Below are positions 7,610 to 16,203 of a stretch of 64,000 nt of DNA, in pieces. A model generated the notes under the pieces. That model had not been told where the DNA came from and made no database searches. It was given only the letters and a program-made list of their open reading frames with translations. This stretch comes from Verrucomicrobiota bacterium (lineage in GTDB: Bacteria; Verrucomicrobiota; Verrucomicrobiia; Opitutales; Opitutaceae): NCBI GenBank assembly GCA_023391285.1, contig JAEWBF010000045.1, positions 1-64,000 on the forward strand. Reading direction: 5' to 3'. Numbering within the stretch: position 1 is the stretch's first letter; every line of letters begins with the position of its first letter. A program made the position numbers and the translations under genes.

Positions 7610-8833
7610 TTAGAACGAGAACGTGACTTTCGCGGCGAACAGCAGCCACGACGTGTCGCGGCTGTTGAACGGCTGCGGGCGGGCGGGCGTGTCGAAAAGT
7701 TTCCCGGCACCGTCGATGTAGTGGCCTTCGACTTTGAAGAGGAGGTGGTCGTTGAGGTCGAAACGCGCGCTGATGGCGTAATCTGTTTGGGAGAGTTCGG
7801 GCAGTTCGGCGCTGGCGACGGCGGGAATGAGCACGGTGAGATCGCGCGAGTGGCTGACGTAGGCACCGAGTTCGACGCGAGCGTTGAGGCGGCGCGCGAC
7901 GGAGAGGTAGAAGTAGTCACTTTTGAAATCCACCAGAATGCTCGGCGAGCTGGCGGTGAAGACGTCGGATTGCGCTTCTTCGCGGCCCGCTTCGCCGGCG
8001 AAGACCCAGTCGCCATGAGCGTATTCTGCGGAGAGGAGATGGCGGTGGTGGACATCCGAGAGTTTCAGCAGCGAAATTTGCTGACCGAAGAAGTGCGCAA
8101 CGCGATTCACGCTGAAGTTCTTGAAGGCGCTGTAGGAGTAGCCGAGGCGGAGGCCGTCTTTCGGGGTGTTCCAAAAGAGCGTGCCGCCGTAGACGGCATC
8201 CATGCCGATGCTGGTGTTGGGGAAAGGCGCGTCGTTGTTGAAATAGTCGCTGGCACCCGACGTGGTGGACATCGGGATGTCGCCGTAGAACGCGCGGTAA
8301 TCGAGGCTGCCGGCGCTCTTCAAGCCGATGTTGCCGAAGATCATGCCGCCGTTGAAGGCGCTGTTGAAATCGCGGAGGCGCGCGTCGTAGACGCTTTGCG
8401 GGAGGAGCACGAAGGGGCGGACGGCGTCGACGTCGAGGGCCTCGTTGTAGAGGCCGCGCGGCATCTTCACGCGGCCGGCGCGGAAGCCGAGCCATTGCTG
8501 GGGCTGGTAGTCGACGGAAGCCCAGTCGAGCTTGATCTTGTCGTCGCCGTAGTCGCCGAGTTTCTGGCCGAAGGCTTGGGCGCCAACGCGAAAGGCGCCG
8601 CGGGACCAGGACGCGTTGACCGCGTATTCGCGGAAGTCGAACGTGCCCTCGCTGGTCTCGCCGAGGTAGTCGTTGCGACCGGTATTCGCGAGGAAACCCT
8701 GGCTGGCGAAGCCGCCGAACTGGATATCCTTCCAAGTGACCGCGGCGGAGGCGGAGGAAAGGAGCGTGAGCGCCAGGGTGACACTGGCGAGGCCGCGGCC
8801 GAGGGCGAAGTTGAGTAGAGGGTGGAATTGCAT
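7610..8833 (-). CDS. Outer-membrane porin
   Basis: 407 residues. A signal peptide ends at SSASA; the mature protein is rich in alternating aromatic and polar residues and ends in KVTFSF, with the terminal Phe required by the BAM machinery, so an outer-membrane beta-barrel is well supported. Segments such as GFRAGRVKMPRGLYNEALD resemble phosphate-selective (OprO/P-like) or general trimeric porins of the PVC group. It heads the cluster porin, PstS-like protein, chemoreceptor, chemoreceptor. A GTCAC direct repeat with 11-bp spacing lies 94-109 bases upstream of the ATG. The substrate is inferred only from the neighbours. Confidence 0.85.
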   Translation of the reverse strand: MQFHPLLNFALGRGLASVTLALTLLSSASAAVTWKDIQFGGFASQGFLANTGRNDYLGETSEGTFDFREYAVNASWSRGAFRVGAQAFGQKLGDYGDDKIKLDWASVDYQPQQWLGFRAGRVKMPRGLYNEALDVDAVRPFVLLPQSVYDARLRDFNSAFNGGMIFGNIGLKSAGSLDYRAFYGDIPMSTTSGASDYFNNDAPFPNTSIGMDAVYGGTLFWNTPKDGLRLGYSYSAFKNFSVNRVAHFFGQQISLLKLSDVHHRHLLSAEYAHGDWVFAGEAGREEAQSDVFTASSPSILVDFKSDYFYLSVARRLNARVELGAYVSHSRDLTVLIPAVASAELPELSQTDYAISARFDLNDHLLFKVEGHYIDGAGKLFDTPARPQPFNSRDTSWLLFAAKVTFSF

Positions 8834-8893
8834 AGCGTTTACGTTCGTGCGGAAGCCGCCCGCGGAGTCGTCCTCCGCCGGTGTGGCAAGCTC

Positions 8894-8942
8894 GTCACCT
8901 ATCGGCGCGGTCGCTCGCGGACCTCAGTCACGATATTGTCAC
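8894..8942. promoter_or_regulatory. GTCAC repeats in 11-bp phase upstream of the porin gene
   Basis: GTCAC occurs at 8894-8898, 8927-8931 and 8938-8942. The last two are exactly 11 bp apart and the first lies 33 bp (three helical turns) earlier. Two 11-bp-spaced half-sites are the layout of PhoB/OmpR-family boxes. The repeats sit in the region between the OmpR-type regulator gene (ends at 9126) and the porin start (8833). No other structure was seen in 8834-9125. Binding is inferred only. Confidence 0.4.
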
Positions 8943-9125
8943 AAACTCCAGGTGTAACCGGAGTGCGGATACAGAGAAGGCGGCACCGACGCCGCTGGGC
9001 GCGCGGCCGCGATGAGGCCGGCGGGGTCTCCGGATGTATCCGTAAATGGGATGCGTGGGAGAAGCGAAGCGCAACCGGTTGTCGCGCGAGCGGGGACACG
9101 TCCGCCGGATCGTTGCCGACGGAGG

Positions 9126-9869
9126 CTACCGCGCCTGGAGTTGGTAGCCGATGCCGGCGACGTTGACGATCCAGCGCGGATGGTCGCCCGCGTCGCCGAG
9201 CTTTCTGCGCAGGCGCCAGATGTGGGTATCGAGCGTGCGGGTGTTGGGGAGGTAGGCGTAGCCCCAGACGACGTCGAGCATGCGAGTGCGGCTGACGGGC
9301 TGGCCGCGGTTTTTCGCGAGGAGATCGAGGATCGAGCACTCGGTGCGCGAGAGGCGGATGAGTTCGGGCCCGCGATGGGCAATCATGCGCTCGAGATCGA
9401 CGATGATTTCGCCCAACTCGATTCGCGAGGGCGCAGCGGGGGCATTGCATCGGCGTAACAATGCGCGGATACGAGCGAGGAGTTCTTCTGGATCGAACGG
9501 TTGCCCGACACAGTCGTCGGCGCCCTGGAGGAGGCTGTCGATGCGGTGGCGCGCGGTGTTATCCGGCGCAAGCGCCAGCAGAGGCAGGGTGCTGGTGTTT
9601 TCGCGGAGGCGCGGGAGCAAAGCGGCGCCTCCGAAGTCGGAGAGGTCGAGCACGGCGAGACTAAGCCGGCGATTCAGTGCGAAGTCGAAGGCTTGGGCGT
9701 CGTTGCTGGCTTCGAGGATGCGGTAGCCCTCGGCGGTGAGCAGGTCGACCAGCAAGGGGCGGAGCCTCGAGTCGCCGATGGCGAGCAGGATGCGTTCCGG
9801 TTCGTCGGGTCGGGGCGGTCGCGGAAGAACCGCGACGTGGTCGCCAGGCGCGGTGTCGTCGTTGAACAC
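9126..9869 (-). CDS. OmpR-family regulator with degenerate receiver domain
   Basis: 247 residues from a GTG start three bases after the upstream gene. The receiver domain spans about residues 24-140 and the winged-helix DNA-binding domain about 150-245, with the typical LSRTECSILDLLAKNRGQPV and NTRTLDTHIWRLRRKLG recognition region. The receiver keeps an Asp at the phosphorylation position (AVLDLSD) but has lost the conserved Lys (GQPFD in place of TKPFD), the Thr/Ser switch residue (LALAP) and half of the acidic pair (AIGDSR). Phosphorylation control is therefore doubtful. It is probably co-transcribed with the dihydroorotate-dehydrogenase-like gene and PFOR, and lies upstream of the porin cluster. 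No partner histidine kinase is seen. Confidence 0.88.
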   Translation of the reverse strand: MFNDDTAPGDHVAVLPRPPRPDEPERILLAIGDSRLRPLLVDLLTAEGYRILEASNDAQAFDFALNRRLSLAVLDLSDFGGAALLPRLRENTSTLPLLALAPDNTARHRIDSLLQGADDCVGQPFDPEELLARIRALLRRCNAPAAPSRIELGEIIVDLERMIAHRGPELIRLSRTECSILDLLAKNRGQPVSRTRMLDVVWGYAYLPNTRTLDTHIWRLRRKLGDAGDHPRWIVNVAGIGYQLQAR

Positions 9870-9872
9870 GGT

Positions 9873-10862
9873 TCAGAGCCGCCAGCTTTGGAGGATGCGG
9901 ACGTAGTTGGCGCGTTCGAGCGCGGCGGGATCGGGGCAGCGGCGGTGGTTCAGCGCGCCGCGCAGCTCGGCGATGCTGGTGTAGCCGTGGTCCTGCATCC
10001 ATTGGCGGAGATTGTGGAGCAAGGTCGAGAGGATGCGCGGGCCGTGCTTGAGCAGGACGGAGACGACCTGGACGCTGTGAGCGCCGGCGAGGATTGCCTT
10101 GATGGCGTCTTCGGCGGTGTGGATCCCGCCGCTGGCGGCGAGCGAGATCTTCAGCTGAGGCGACAGGATGCCGAGCCAGCGGAGGCGGAGGAGGAGTTCG
10201 TTCGAATCGGAAAGCCGGAGCGACGATTGGGTGTCGAGATCGTCGAGGTTAAAGTCGGGCTGGTAGAACCGGTTGAACAGAACGATGCCGGCGGCGCCTA
10301 CTTGTTCGAGCTCGCGGGCGAAGTTCGGGAGCGAGGTGTGGAACGGGGAGAGTTTCACGACCACGGGTATCCGAACGAACGATACGACGTTGCGGACGGT
10401 TTCGATGAGCTCGGCTTCGACTTCGTCGGCGGAAAGGGCGGGATCGGTGACGAGCTGGTAGAGGTTGAGCTCGAGCGCGTCGGCGCCGGCGGATTCCATG
10501 CGGCGGGCGTAGTCGATCCAGCCGCCTGGCCGGGTGCCGTTGAGCGAGGCGATGACGGGGATCGTGAGCGCGGACTTCAGGTGTTCGAGCTGACGGAGGT
10601 AGTGGTCGGGCGTGAGTTGGTATTCGTCGACACGCGGAAAAAACGAAGACGCTTCGGAGAAGCTCTCGGTATTTTCTTCGGACCTAAACAAGGCGCGTTG
10701 CTCGGCGTCGATTTGCTCTTCGAAGAGCGAGCGCATGACAATGGCGGCTGCGCCGGCGTCCTGAAGCTGGCCGGCGACGTGGACGTGATCGCAGAACGGC
10801 GAGGCGCCGACGATGAGCGGGTTGCTGAGGTGGAGGCCGAGGTAGGAGGTGGAGAGGTTCAT
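9873..10862 (-). CDS. Dihydroorotate dehydrogenase-like flavoprotein
   Basis: 329 residues with the TIM-barrel fold of PyrD-type enzymes: LSNPLIVGASPF at the N-terminus, PVIASLNG, VVVKLSPF with the FMN-contacting Lys, ASGGIHTAEDAIKAILAGA and a late phosphate-binding region. The loop that normally holds the catalytic Cys or Ser after an Asn is replaced by LNLYQLVTD, as in the dihydroorotate-dehydrogenase-like group that is frequently encoded next to nifJ. It is therefore probably not the pyrimidine-pathway enzyme; an FMN oxidoreductase linked to pyruvate:ferredoxin metabolism is the inference. A REP-like element lies between it and nifJ, ending 12 bases before the ATG. Confidence 0.85.
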   Translation of the reverse strand: MNLSTSYLGLHLSNPLIVGASPFCDHVHVAGQLQDAGAAAIVMRSLFEEQIDAEQRALFRSEENTESFSEASSFFPRVDEYQLTPDHYLRQLEHLKSALTIPVIASLNGTRPGGWIDYARRMESAGADALELNLYQLVTDPALSADEVEAELIETVRNVVSFVRIPVVVKLSPFHTSLPNFARELEQVGAAGIVLFNRFYQPDFNLDDLDTQSSLRLSDSNELLLRLRWLGILSPQLKISLAASGGIHTAEDAIKAILAGAHSVQVVSVLLKHGPRILSTLLHNLRQWMQDHGYTSIAELRGALNHRRCPDPAALERANYVRILQSWRL

Positions 10863-10874
10863 TGCGGGCGGCGG

Positions 10875-10982
10875 GTCTTTCTCTTCCCTCTTTCTCTTAA
10901 TCTTTCTCTTCCGGCGGAGGGACGTGGGCGGCTGCGGCGCGTTTCCTGACGAAAGAGAAAGCTAAAGAAGAAAGAAAAAGAT
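10875..10982. repeat. Pyrimidine/purine inverted repeat, copy 1
   Basis: The arm at 10875-10908 (TCTTTCTCTT-type) and the arm at 10950-10982 (GAAAGAGAAAG-type) form a long imperfect stem around a GC-rich loop. The left arm matches the copy at 16093-16126 in 33 of 34 bases. It fills the spacer between the nifJ stop and the next gene. In the transcript the purine-rich arm ends 12 bases before the ATG and offers GGGAAGAGAAAGA as a possible ribosome-binding site that the upstream arm could mask. Confidence 0.8.
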
Positions 10983-13900
10983 TAGTTGGCGGGTGGTGGT
11001 TTCGGCGTGCCGTTGGTGTCGGGTTTGGCGGATGGGGTGGCGAGGCGCTGGTAGAGCGCGTAGTGCTCGCGGACGTAGGATTGGGCTTGGGCGGCGAGTT
11101 CGTCGGCGCGAGTGGGCGCGATGTTTTTCAGGATGCCGAAGCGGGTTTCGTTGGCGGTGAATTTCGCGAGGTCCTGTTTCGGCGGAGCGGAATCGAGTTT
11201 GAACGCGTGTTCGCCTTTGGCGGCGAGGCGCGGGTCGTAGCGGAAGAGCGGCCAGTAGCCGGTGTCGACGGCGAGCTTCTGTTGCTCGAGGCCGAGGTGG
11301 AGCGGGTAGCCGTGGGCGATGCAGTGCGAGTAGGCGATGACGAGAGCGGGGCCGTTGTAGGCTTCGGCTTCGCGGAGCGCCTGGAGCGTCTGGCTGTCTT
11401 TCGCGCCGAAGGCGACGCGGGCGACGTAGACGTGGCCGTATTGCATGGCGATGAGCGCGAGGTCTTTTTTCGCGACGCCCTTGCCGCCGGCGGCGAACTT
11501 CGCGACGGCACCCATCGGGGTGGATTTCGAGGATTGGCCGCCGGTGTTCGAATAGACTTCGGTGTCGAGGACGAGGACCTTGACGTTGGCGCCGGAGGCG
11601 AGGACGTGGTCGAGGCCGCCGTAGCCGATGTCGTAAGCCCAGCCGTCGCCGCCGACGATCCAGGTGGTTTTTTTGACGAGGTCGTCGGCCAAAGCGTCGA
11701 GGCGTTTCGCGAGCGGGTCGTCGCGGAGTTGCGAGAGACGGGCGCGGAGGACGACGACGCGTTCGCGCTGCAGCGCGATGCCCGTCTCGGTCGACTGATC
11801 GGCGGCGAGGATCGGGCCGGCGAGGTCTTCGCCGAGCTTCAGCGTGAGTTTGACGAGCAGTTCGCGGGCGGTGCGGGCGCGCTGTTCGACCGCGAGGTGG
11901 AGGCCGAGGCCGAATTCGGCGTTGTCCTCGAAAAGTGAGTTGGCCCAGGCGGGGCCGCGGCCGGCGCTGTTGGAGCAGTAGGGCGTGGTAGGAAGGTTGC
12001 CGCCGTAGATGGAGGAACAGCCGGTGGCGTTCGCGATCATGAGGCGATCGCCGAAGAGCTGCGTGAGCAGTTTGATGTAAGGAGTTTCGCCGCAGCCGGA
12101 GCAGGCGCCGGAGAATTCCATGAGCGGCGCGAGGAATTGGGAGTTCTTGATCGTGGAGACGTCGAGTTTCGTGCGATCGGGATCTGGCAGTTGGGTGAAG
12201 AAGTCCCAGTTGGCGCGTTGAGCGGCGAGCAGCGGTTCCTGCGGAGCCATGTCGATGGCTTTGTGGCGCGGGTTGGTTTTATCCTTGGCGGGGCAGACCT
12301 GGACGCAGATGGAGCAACCGGTGCAATCCTCGGGTGCGACCTGAAGCGTGTAGCGCTGGCCGGGGAATTCGGTGGACTTGAAATTTACCGAGAGGAAGTT
12401 TTCGGGAGCAGATTCGAGAGCGGCGGGTTCGACGAACTTCGCGCGGATCGCGGCGTGCGGGCAGACCATGACGCACTTGTTGCACTGGATGCAGAGGGCG
12501 GCGTCCCAGACGGGAATCTCGAGGGCGATGTTGCGCTTCTCGAATCGCGCGGTGCCGGTGGGCCAGCAGCCGTCGAGCGGCATGGCGCTGACGGGCATAA
12601 GGTCGCCTTGATTGGCGAGGAGTTTGGCCGTGACCGTGCGGACGAACTCGGAGGCGCCGTGATAAGCGGGTGGAACGGTGACGTGGGCGTCGGCGTCGGG
12701 TAATGAAGGAATGGATACCTCGTGCAGGCCGGCGAGCGCCGCGTCGACGGCGGCGTGGTTCATCTTGACGATCTGCTCGCCTTTTCGGCCGTAGGTTTTG
12801 GTGATCGCCTTTTTGATTTGGGCGATGGCCTCGGCCTGCGGGAGAACGCCGGAGAGGGCGAAGAAGCAGGTTTGGAGGACGGTGTTGGTGCGCCGGCCCA
12901 TGCCGCTGGCTTGGGAGACGGCGGTGGCGTCGATGACGAAGAGCCGGAGCTTTTTGTCGATAAGCGTGGCCTGCCAGTCGCGCGGGAGCTTTTTCCAGGT
13001 GTCCTGCGGCGAATGAGGGGAGTTCAGCAGGACGGTCGCGCCGGGTGCTGCGTATCCGAGCACCTCGGCGCGACCGACGAAGCTGAACTGACTACAAGCG
13101 ACGAAGCCGGCCTGGCGGACAAGGTAGGGGCTGCGAATCGGGCGCGGTCCGAAACGCAGGTGAGAGACGGTCATCGAGCCGGATTTCTTCGAGTCGTAAA
13201 CGAAGTAGCCCTGAGCGAAGAACGGCGTTTGTTCGCCGATGATCTTAATGGAGTTTTTGTTGGCTCCGACGGTGCCGTCGGCGCCGAGGCCGACGAAGAC
13301 GCAGCGGCGGACATCGTCGGCTTCGAGATCGAAGTCGGGGTCGAACGGCAGCGAGGTGCCGGTGACGTCGTCGAAGATGCCGACGGTGAAGCGGTGGCGC
13401 GGCTCCCAGTGAATCAGGTTGTCGAATACGGCGCGCGCCATGCCGGGCGTGAATTCTTTCGAGCCGAGGCCGTAGCGGCCGCCGACGACGCGGGCGGAGC
13501 CGGCGAGCGGGGAGCGGCCTTCGGCGAGGGCGGTGACAACGTTTTGGTAAAGAGGCTCGCCGAGACTGCCGGGCTCCTTGGTGCGATCGAGCACGGCGAT
13601 CGCTTTTACGGATTTAGGCAGAGCAGCGAGGAAAGATTTCAGGTGGAACGGCTGGAAGAGGCGGACGGTGAGAACGCCGACTTTTTCGTCGTGCGCGTTG
13701 AGCCAATCGGCGGTTTCGGCGAGCGTTTCGGCACCGGAGCCCATGGCGACGACGATGCGTTCGGCTTCGGGGTGGCCGTGGTAGTCGAAAAGGTGATACT
13801 GGCGGCCGGTGACGGCGGCGAAGCGATCCATCGTTTCCTGCACGATGCCCGGCAGCGCGTCGTAGAACCGGTTCACGGCTTCGCGGCCTTGGAAGTAAAC

Positions 13901-14584
13901 GTCGGGGTTTTGCGCGGTGCCGCGGAGCGTAGGGCGGTCGGGCGTCATCGCGCGCGCGCGGAAGGCGGCGAGGTCTTTTTCGTCGATGATGGCGTGAAGA
14001 TCGTCGTCGGAGAGCGGCGAGATTTTCTGAACCTCGTGCGAGGTGCGGAAGCCGTCGAAGAAATGGATGAAGGGCACGCGAGCGCGGTAAGAGGCGGCGT
14101 GGGCGATGAGGGCGAAGTCGGAGGCTTCCTGGGTGGAGTTGGAGCAGAGGAGGGCGCAGCCGGTGGCGCGGCAGGCCATGACGTCCTGGTGATCGCCGAA
14201 GATGGAGAGGCCCTGGGCGGCGAGGGCGCGGGCGCTGACGTGGATCGTGAGCGGGAGGAGCTCGCCGGCGATCTTGTAGAGGTTGGGAATCATCAGCAGG
14301 AGGCCCTGCGATGCGGTGAACGTGGTCGTGAGTGCCCCGCCGAGGAGACCGCCGTGGACGGCGCCGGCGACGCCGCCTTCGGACTGGAGTTGGACGACGC
14401 GCGGGACTTCGCCCCAGAGATTTTTCTTTCCGGCCGCGGCCCATTCGTCGCAGGACTCGGCCATCGCGGAGGACGGCGTGATGGGATAGATGGCGATGAG
14501 TTCGTTGAGGCGGAAAGCGACCGAGGCGACGGCCTCGTTGGCGTCACAGATTGTGAAGGCGGGCTTGGGGCCGTGGGAGTTCAT
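10982..14584 (-). CDS. nifJ: Pyruvate:ferredoxin (flavodoxin) oxidoreductase
   Basis: 1,200 residues, the full length of homodimeric PFOR. Order: the pyrimidine-binding domain of ThDP (NELIAIYPITPSSAMAE), domains II and III, a 2x[4Fe-4S] ferredoxin domain with CIQCNKCVMVCP and CTGCSICVQVCP, then the ThDP-phosphate domain with GCGETPY, NATGCSSIYGG and the GDGWAYDIGYGG...NTGGQSS stretch. It oxidatively decarboxylates pyruvate to acetyl-CoA and reduces ferredoxin, pointing to anaerobic or microaerobic metabolism. All four cysteines of each cluster and the proximal-cluster Cys are present. It is followed on the same strand by the dihydroorotate-dehydrogenase-like gene and the OmpR-type regulator. 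Confidence 0.97.
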   Translation of the reverse strand: MNSHGPKPAFTICDANEAVASVAFRLNELIAIYPITPSSAMAESCDEWAAAGKKNLWGEVPRVVQLQSEGGVAGAVHGGLLGGALTTTFTASQGLLLMIPNLYKIAGELLPLTIHVSARALAAQGLSIFGDHQDVMACRATGCALLCSNSTQEASDFALIAHAASYRARVPFIHFFDGFRTSHEVQKISPLSDDDLHAIIDEKDLAAFRARAMTPDRPTLRGTAQNPDVYFQGREAVNRFYDALPGIVQETMDRFAAVTGRQYHLFDYHGHPEAERIVVAMGSGAETLAETADWLNAHDEKVGVLTVRLFQPFHLKSFLAALPKSVKAIAVLDRTKEPGSLGEPLYQNVVTALAEGRSPLAGSARVVGGRYGLGSKEFTPGMARAVFDNLIHWEPRHRFTVGIFDDVTGTSLPFDPDFDLEADDVRRCVFVGLGADGTVGANKNSIKIIGEQTPFFAQGYFVYDSKKSGSMTVSHLRFGPRPIRSPYLVRQAGFVACSQFSFVGRAEVLGYAAPGATVLLNSPHSPQDTWKKLPRDWQATLIDKKLRLFVIDATAVSQASGMGRRTNTVLQTCFFALSGVLPQAEAIAQIKKAITKTYGRKGEQIVKMNHAAVDAALAGLHEVSIPSLPDADAHVTVPPAYHGASEFVRTVTAKLLANQGDLMPVSAMPLDGCWPTGTARFEKRNIALEIPVWDAALCIQCNKCVMVCPHAAIRAKFVEPAALESAPENFLSVNFKSTEFPGQRYTLQVAPEDCTGCSICVQVCPAKDKTNPRHKAIDMAPQEPLLAAQRANWDFFTQLPDPDRTKLDVSTIKNSQFLAPLMEFSGACSGCGETPYIKLLTQLFGDRLMIANATGCSSIYGGNLPTTPYCSNSAGRGPAWANSLFEDNAEFGLGLHLAVEQRARTARELLVKLTLKLGEDLAGPILAADQSTETGIALQRERVVVLRARLSQLRDDPLAKRLDALADDLVKKTTWIVGGDGWAYDIGYGGLDHVLASGANVKVLVLDTEVYSNTGGQSSKSTPMGAVAKFAAGGKGVAKKDLALIAMQYGHVYVARVAFGAKDSQTLQALREAEAYNGPALVIAYSHCIAHGYPLHLGLEQQKLAVDTGYWPLFRYDPRLAAKGEHAFKLDSAPPKQDLAKFTANETRFGILKNIAPTRADELAAQAQSYVREHYALYQRLATPSAKPDTNGTPKPPPAN

Positions 14585-14853
14585 GGAAGGGAACTTTTCC
14601 GCGACAGGGCGGAAGGAGTGCTTCTATGATCGCAAGAAATGCGGGCCGGCTCTGCGCATCGGTTGGTTTTGGCGCCGCAGAAGTTGGCCGGGGTGAGTGC
14701 GCGGTGGGGGGCACCGTCAGCGAGCTCGGCGCGAGCACGCGAGAAGGAGAGCGTGCTCGAGGCCTACCTCGGCTCGGGAAAATGCGGAGCCTTGTGCTCG
14801 TTACGGGCGATCGACAAGCACGGCGTGAGACGGTCGCGCGGCGAGCGCGCAAC
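14585..14853. other. Intergenic region with hairpins between sufS and nifJ
   Basis: No gene is supported here. A perfect 9-bp stem, CGAGCACGC (14732-14740) and GCGTGCTCG (14751-14759), and a smaller GCGCG/CGCGC stem (14836-14850) lie downstream of sufS. They could form a terminator or another palindromic intergenic element. No convincing -35/-10 pair for nifJ is visible. Confidence 0.4.
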
Positions 14854-16083
14854 CTACAGGCCGAAGAATTTCTGGATGCGGCGGAGGGAGGCGACGAGGG
14901 TATCGATTTCGTCCGGCGTGTTGTAGATATAGAAGCTCGCGCGAGTGGTGCTGGTGAGGCCGAGCTTGCGCATCAGGGGCTGATTGCAGTGGTGGCCGCC
15001 GCGGAGCGCGATGCCATCTTCGTCGGCGAAGGTGACAACGTCGTGCGCGTGGAGGTCGGGGAAGGCGAAGCTGACGAGGCCGCTGCGGGCGTCGCTTTTG
15101 GGGCCGATGAGGCGAATGCCGGGAATGTCGGATAGTTTTTCGTAGGCGAGGCGGCCGAGGGCGTTGTCGTGTTCGGCGATCGCGGTGCGGTCGAGGGCGT
15201 CGAGGTAATCGCACGCGGCGGCGAGGGCGATGGCGCCGGCGATGTGAGGCGTGCCGGCTTCGAAGCGCTCGGGGGACGGTTTCCACGTGCATTTATCATA
15301 GTGCACGGTGACGACCATGCCGCCGCCCGTTTCCGTGGGGGCGAGTTGGTCGAGAAGGGCGCGGCGGCCGTAGAGGACGCCGATGCCCGTGGGGGCGCAC
15401 ATCTTGTGACCGGAGAAGGCGAGGAAGTCGCAGTCGACTTTCCGGACGTCGAGCGGGGCGTGCCCGCTGGATTGGGCGGCGTCGATGACGGTGAGGGCGC
15501 CGACCGCGCGGGCGCGGCGGCAGAGCTCTTCGACGGGGTTGATGGTGCCGAGGGTGTTCGAAATATGGGTGAACGCGAAGAGCTTCACCTGCCGGGTGAG
15601 GAGCGTATCGAGCGCGGCGAGGTCGAGGCCGAGCTCGGCGTTTTCGCCGAGGACGGGGACGAAGCGGAGGGTGGCACCGGTCGCACGGGCGAGTTGTTGC
15701 CACGGGACGAGGTTGGAGTGGTGCTCCATCTCGGTGGCGAGGATGACGTCGCCGGGTGTCAAGGTGCCGACGAAGCTGCGGGCGACGATGTTGATGCTCT
15801 CGGTGGTGCCGCGGGTGAAGATGATTTCGGCGGGATCGGCGGCGTTGAGGAATTTCGCGATGCGCGTGCGGGCGCCCTCGTAGGCGTCGGTGGCGCGGGT
15901 GGAGAGCGCGTGGAGACCGCGGTGGACGTTGGCGTTGTCGCGTTCGTAGTAGCGCGTGAGGGCGTCGATGACCGCGCGGGGTTTTTGGGCGGTGGCGGCG
16001 CTGTCGAGATAGACGAGCGGTTTGCCGCGAACCTGCTGGTGCAGGATGGGGAAATCGGCGCGGACGGAAGGCCAGGAGGGCAT
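14854..16083 (-). CDS. sufS: SufS-type cysteine desulfurase
   Basis: 409 residues, the usual length of group II cysteine desulfurases. It begins with VYLDSAATAQKP, carries the PLP-binding Lys in FLAFSGHKMCAPTGIG and the active-site Cys in LRGGHHCNQP. It takes sulfur from cysteine and passes it to the partner SufU, encoded just upstream, for Fe-S cluster assembly. ATG start at 16083. The 120-base spacer to sufU is a REP-like inverted repeat whose purine arm lies ten bases before the ATG. Neighbouring PFOR and complex I are major consumers of Fe-S clusters. Confidence 0.96.
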   Translation of the reverse strand: MPSWPSVRADFPILHQQVRGKPLVYLDSAATAQKPRAVIDALTRYYERDNANVHRGLHALSTRATDAYEGARTRIAKFLNAADPAEIIFTRGTTESINIVARSFVGTLTPGDVILATEMEHHSNLVPWQQLARATGATLRFVPVLGENAELGLDLAALDTLLTRQVKLFAFTHISNTLGTINPVEELCRRARAVGALTVIDAAQSSGHAPLDVRKVDCDFLAFSGHKMCAPTGIGVLYGRRALLDQLAPTETGGGMVVTVHYDKCTWKPSPERFEAGTPHIAGAIALAAACDYLDALDRTAIAEHDNALGRLAYEKLSDIPGIRLIGPKSDARSGLVSFAFPDLHAHDVVTFADEDGIALRGGHHCNQPLMRKLGLTSTTRASFYIYNTPDEIDTLVASLRRIQKFFGL

Positions 16084-16092
16084 GGGAAAAAG

Positions 16093-16198
16093 GTCTTTCT
16101 CTTTCCTCTTTCTCTTAATCTTTCTCCTAGCTCGGGGTCGACGCGCGAGACGCTGCGCTTCGGACGAAAGAGAAAGATAAACAGGAAAGAGAAAGAAG
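16093..16198. repeat. Pyrimidine/purine inverted repeat, copy 2
   Basis: Arms at 16093-16126 and 16165-16198 pair imperfectly (TCTTTCTCTTT against AAAGAGAAAGA) around a GC-rich loop. The left arm is 33/34 identical to the copy at 10875. It lies entirely between the sufU stop and the sufS ATG, with the purine-rich strand of the mRNA adjacent to the sufS start. Confidence 0.8.
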
Positions 16199-16203
16199 TG
16201 GCT

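Noticed and set aside
8822..9166. 114-codon plus-strand frame between the porin and regulator genes
   Set aside because: Arg-rich translation without motif, overlapping the ends of two genes on the other strand.
12722..14629. 635-codon plus-strand frame opposite nifJ
   Set aside because: Shadow of a well-defined PFOR gene; the translation is Gly/Glu/Asp/Val-rich without recognisable motifs.
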